DNA of 64,000 nucleotides from Leishmania mexicana MHOM/GT/2001/U1103 (lineage: Eukaryota > Euglenozoa > Kinetoplastea > Trypanosomatida > Trypanosomatidae). A model generated the notes under the pieces. The model worked only from the letters and a program-made list of their open reading frames with translations, was not told the DNA's origin and searched no databases. The stretch covers positions 739,755 through 803,754 of the forward strand of contig NC_018332.1 of assembly GCF_000234665.1 (NCBI RefSeq). The letters are read 5' to 3'. This document shows positions 63,493 to 64,000 of this stretch, in pieces. Made by a program: the position numbers and the translations under genes. Each line of letters opens with the position of its first letter. Position 1 is the first letter of the stretch.

Positions 63493-64000
63493 CCCCACAC
63501 ACATGACCTCAACGCATCTCCGCCCGCCCGGTCACAGGCCCCGTCGCGCGGCGCGAGGCAGCCGTGGGCACACGAGGCGCAGCAATGCCCGGACCCGGTC
63601 ATCGATGCATGGCTTCTGCCTCGAGCCTTGCCCACCCCCGCCCCGCAGGTCGCCCCACAGCCGCGCGCATTATCCCGGCCATCGCCCAGGGCATCCCTCT
63701 CGGGGTGCCCCAGCCTTACCCCGCCAGTGGGCAGCGAGGGCCGGGTGGGGCGCGTTCGAGTCATGCCGACACTCTGCCCATCCAGTGGGTCGTGCAAGCG
63801 CGTGCGCGGTGGCAGGCCCCTCCGACGCCACGCCGTCCAGGACAGGACCGCGGACATCGGCAGCGATGCGTCGCTCTGACCTCCCTACGTCATGCGCGCC
63901 TGACCCTGTCGCCACCAGAGGTGGCTGTGCAGTGGGAGGAATAGGGGCTGCTTGGCTTCCCCACAGAGAGAGTGGATACTGGATCCTGATACCACGCTGA
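63493..64000 (-). repeat. Dispersed repeat family A, copy 3 (cut by window edge)
   Basis: Related to copies at 16063 and 30275 and in the same orientation, but more diverged. Scattered substitutions occur in the core (for example cggacccggtcatcgatgc against agaaccggtcatcggtgc) and the two ends differ more. On the minus strand it runs into an A-tract (complement of the T run at 63474-63481) just past the homology, again fitting a poly(A)-tailed retroposon. The 5' end lies at or beyond the window edge. SIDER family membership is inferred. Confidence 0.8.

Overview
The window is nuclear DNA of a trypanosomatid, most likely Leishmania or a close relative. All 16 recognisable protein genes are intronless and on the minus strand, as expected for one polycistronic transcription unit. 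They are separated by 0.5 to 7 kb of spacer rich in polypyrimidine runs (read on the coding strand) and in TG and TA microsatellites. Two families of roughly 0.5 kb dispersed repeats lie in presumed 3' UTRs. I could not fix the species from sequence alone. No strand switch, tRNA, rRNA, CRISPR array or bacterial-type operon signal was seen.

Transcription runs from high to low coordinates. 64.0-59.5 kb: a third copy of repeat A at the window edge, then Sua5/YrdC (tRNA threonylcarbamoyl-AMP synthase) and RPAC2/AC19 (RNA polymerase I/III). 59.5-50.9 kb: an unusual adenylation domain - carrier domain - ankyrin protein, DPCD (ciliary), an NDUFA13/GRIM-19-like complex I subunit, and a coiled-coil protein resembling the C-terminal half of CEP120. 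50.1-43.2 kb: a 549-residue orphan and an 870-residue Ser/Thr kinase with a C-terminal membrane segment. 43.2-34.2 kb: mostly gene-free DNA with a copy of repeat B, a small hydrophobic gene fragment at that repeat's edge and a decayed gene around 34.6-36.1 kb. 33.7-32.0 kb: two tandem small two-membrane-span paralogues. 30.8-16.1 kb: two almost identical copies of repeat A flanking a leucine-rich-repeat protein, a 1427-residue TRPC4AP/TRUSS-like protein and ribose-5-phosphate isomerase B. 13.4-1.4 kb: a mitochondrial EF-G2 (RRF2mt)-type GTPase, a CocE/S15-type alpha/beta hydrolase and a CorA-like Mg2+ transporter whose GMN signature reads AMN, followed by the other copy of repeat B.

The genes do not form one pathway, as is normal for kinetoplastid transcription units. 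Recurring themes are mitochondria (EF-G2, complex I subunit, possibly CorA), cilium/basal body (DPCD, CEP120-like), RNA metabolism (RPAC2, Sua5) and metabolism (RpiB, hydrolase, adenylation enzyme). Where the furthest upstream start codon was GTG or lay inside spacer sequence, I moved the start to the first plausible ATG. The most novel items are the adenylation-carrier-ankyrin protein, the TRPC4AP-like and CEP120-like assignments, the tandem membrane paralogues, and the near-identical direct repeats that could seed gene amplification.
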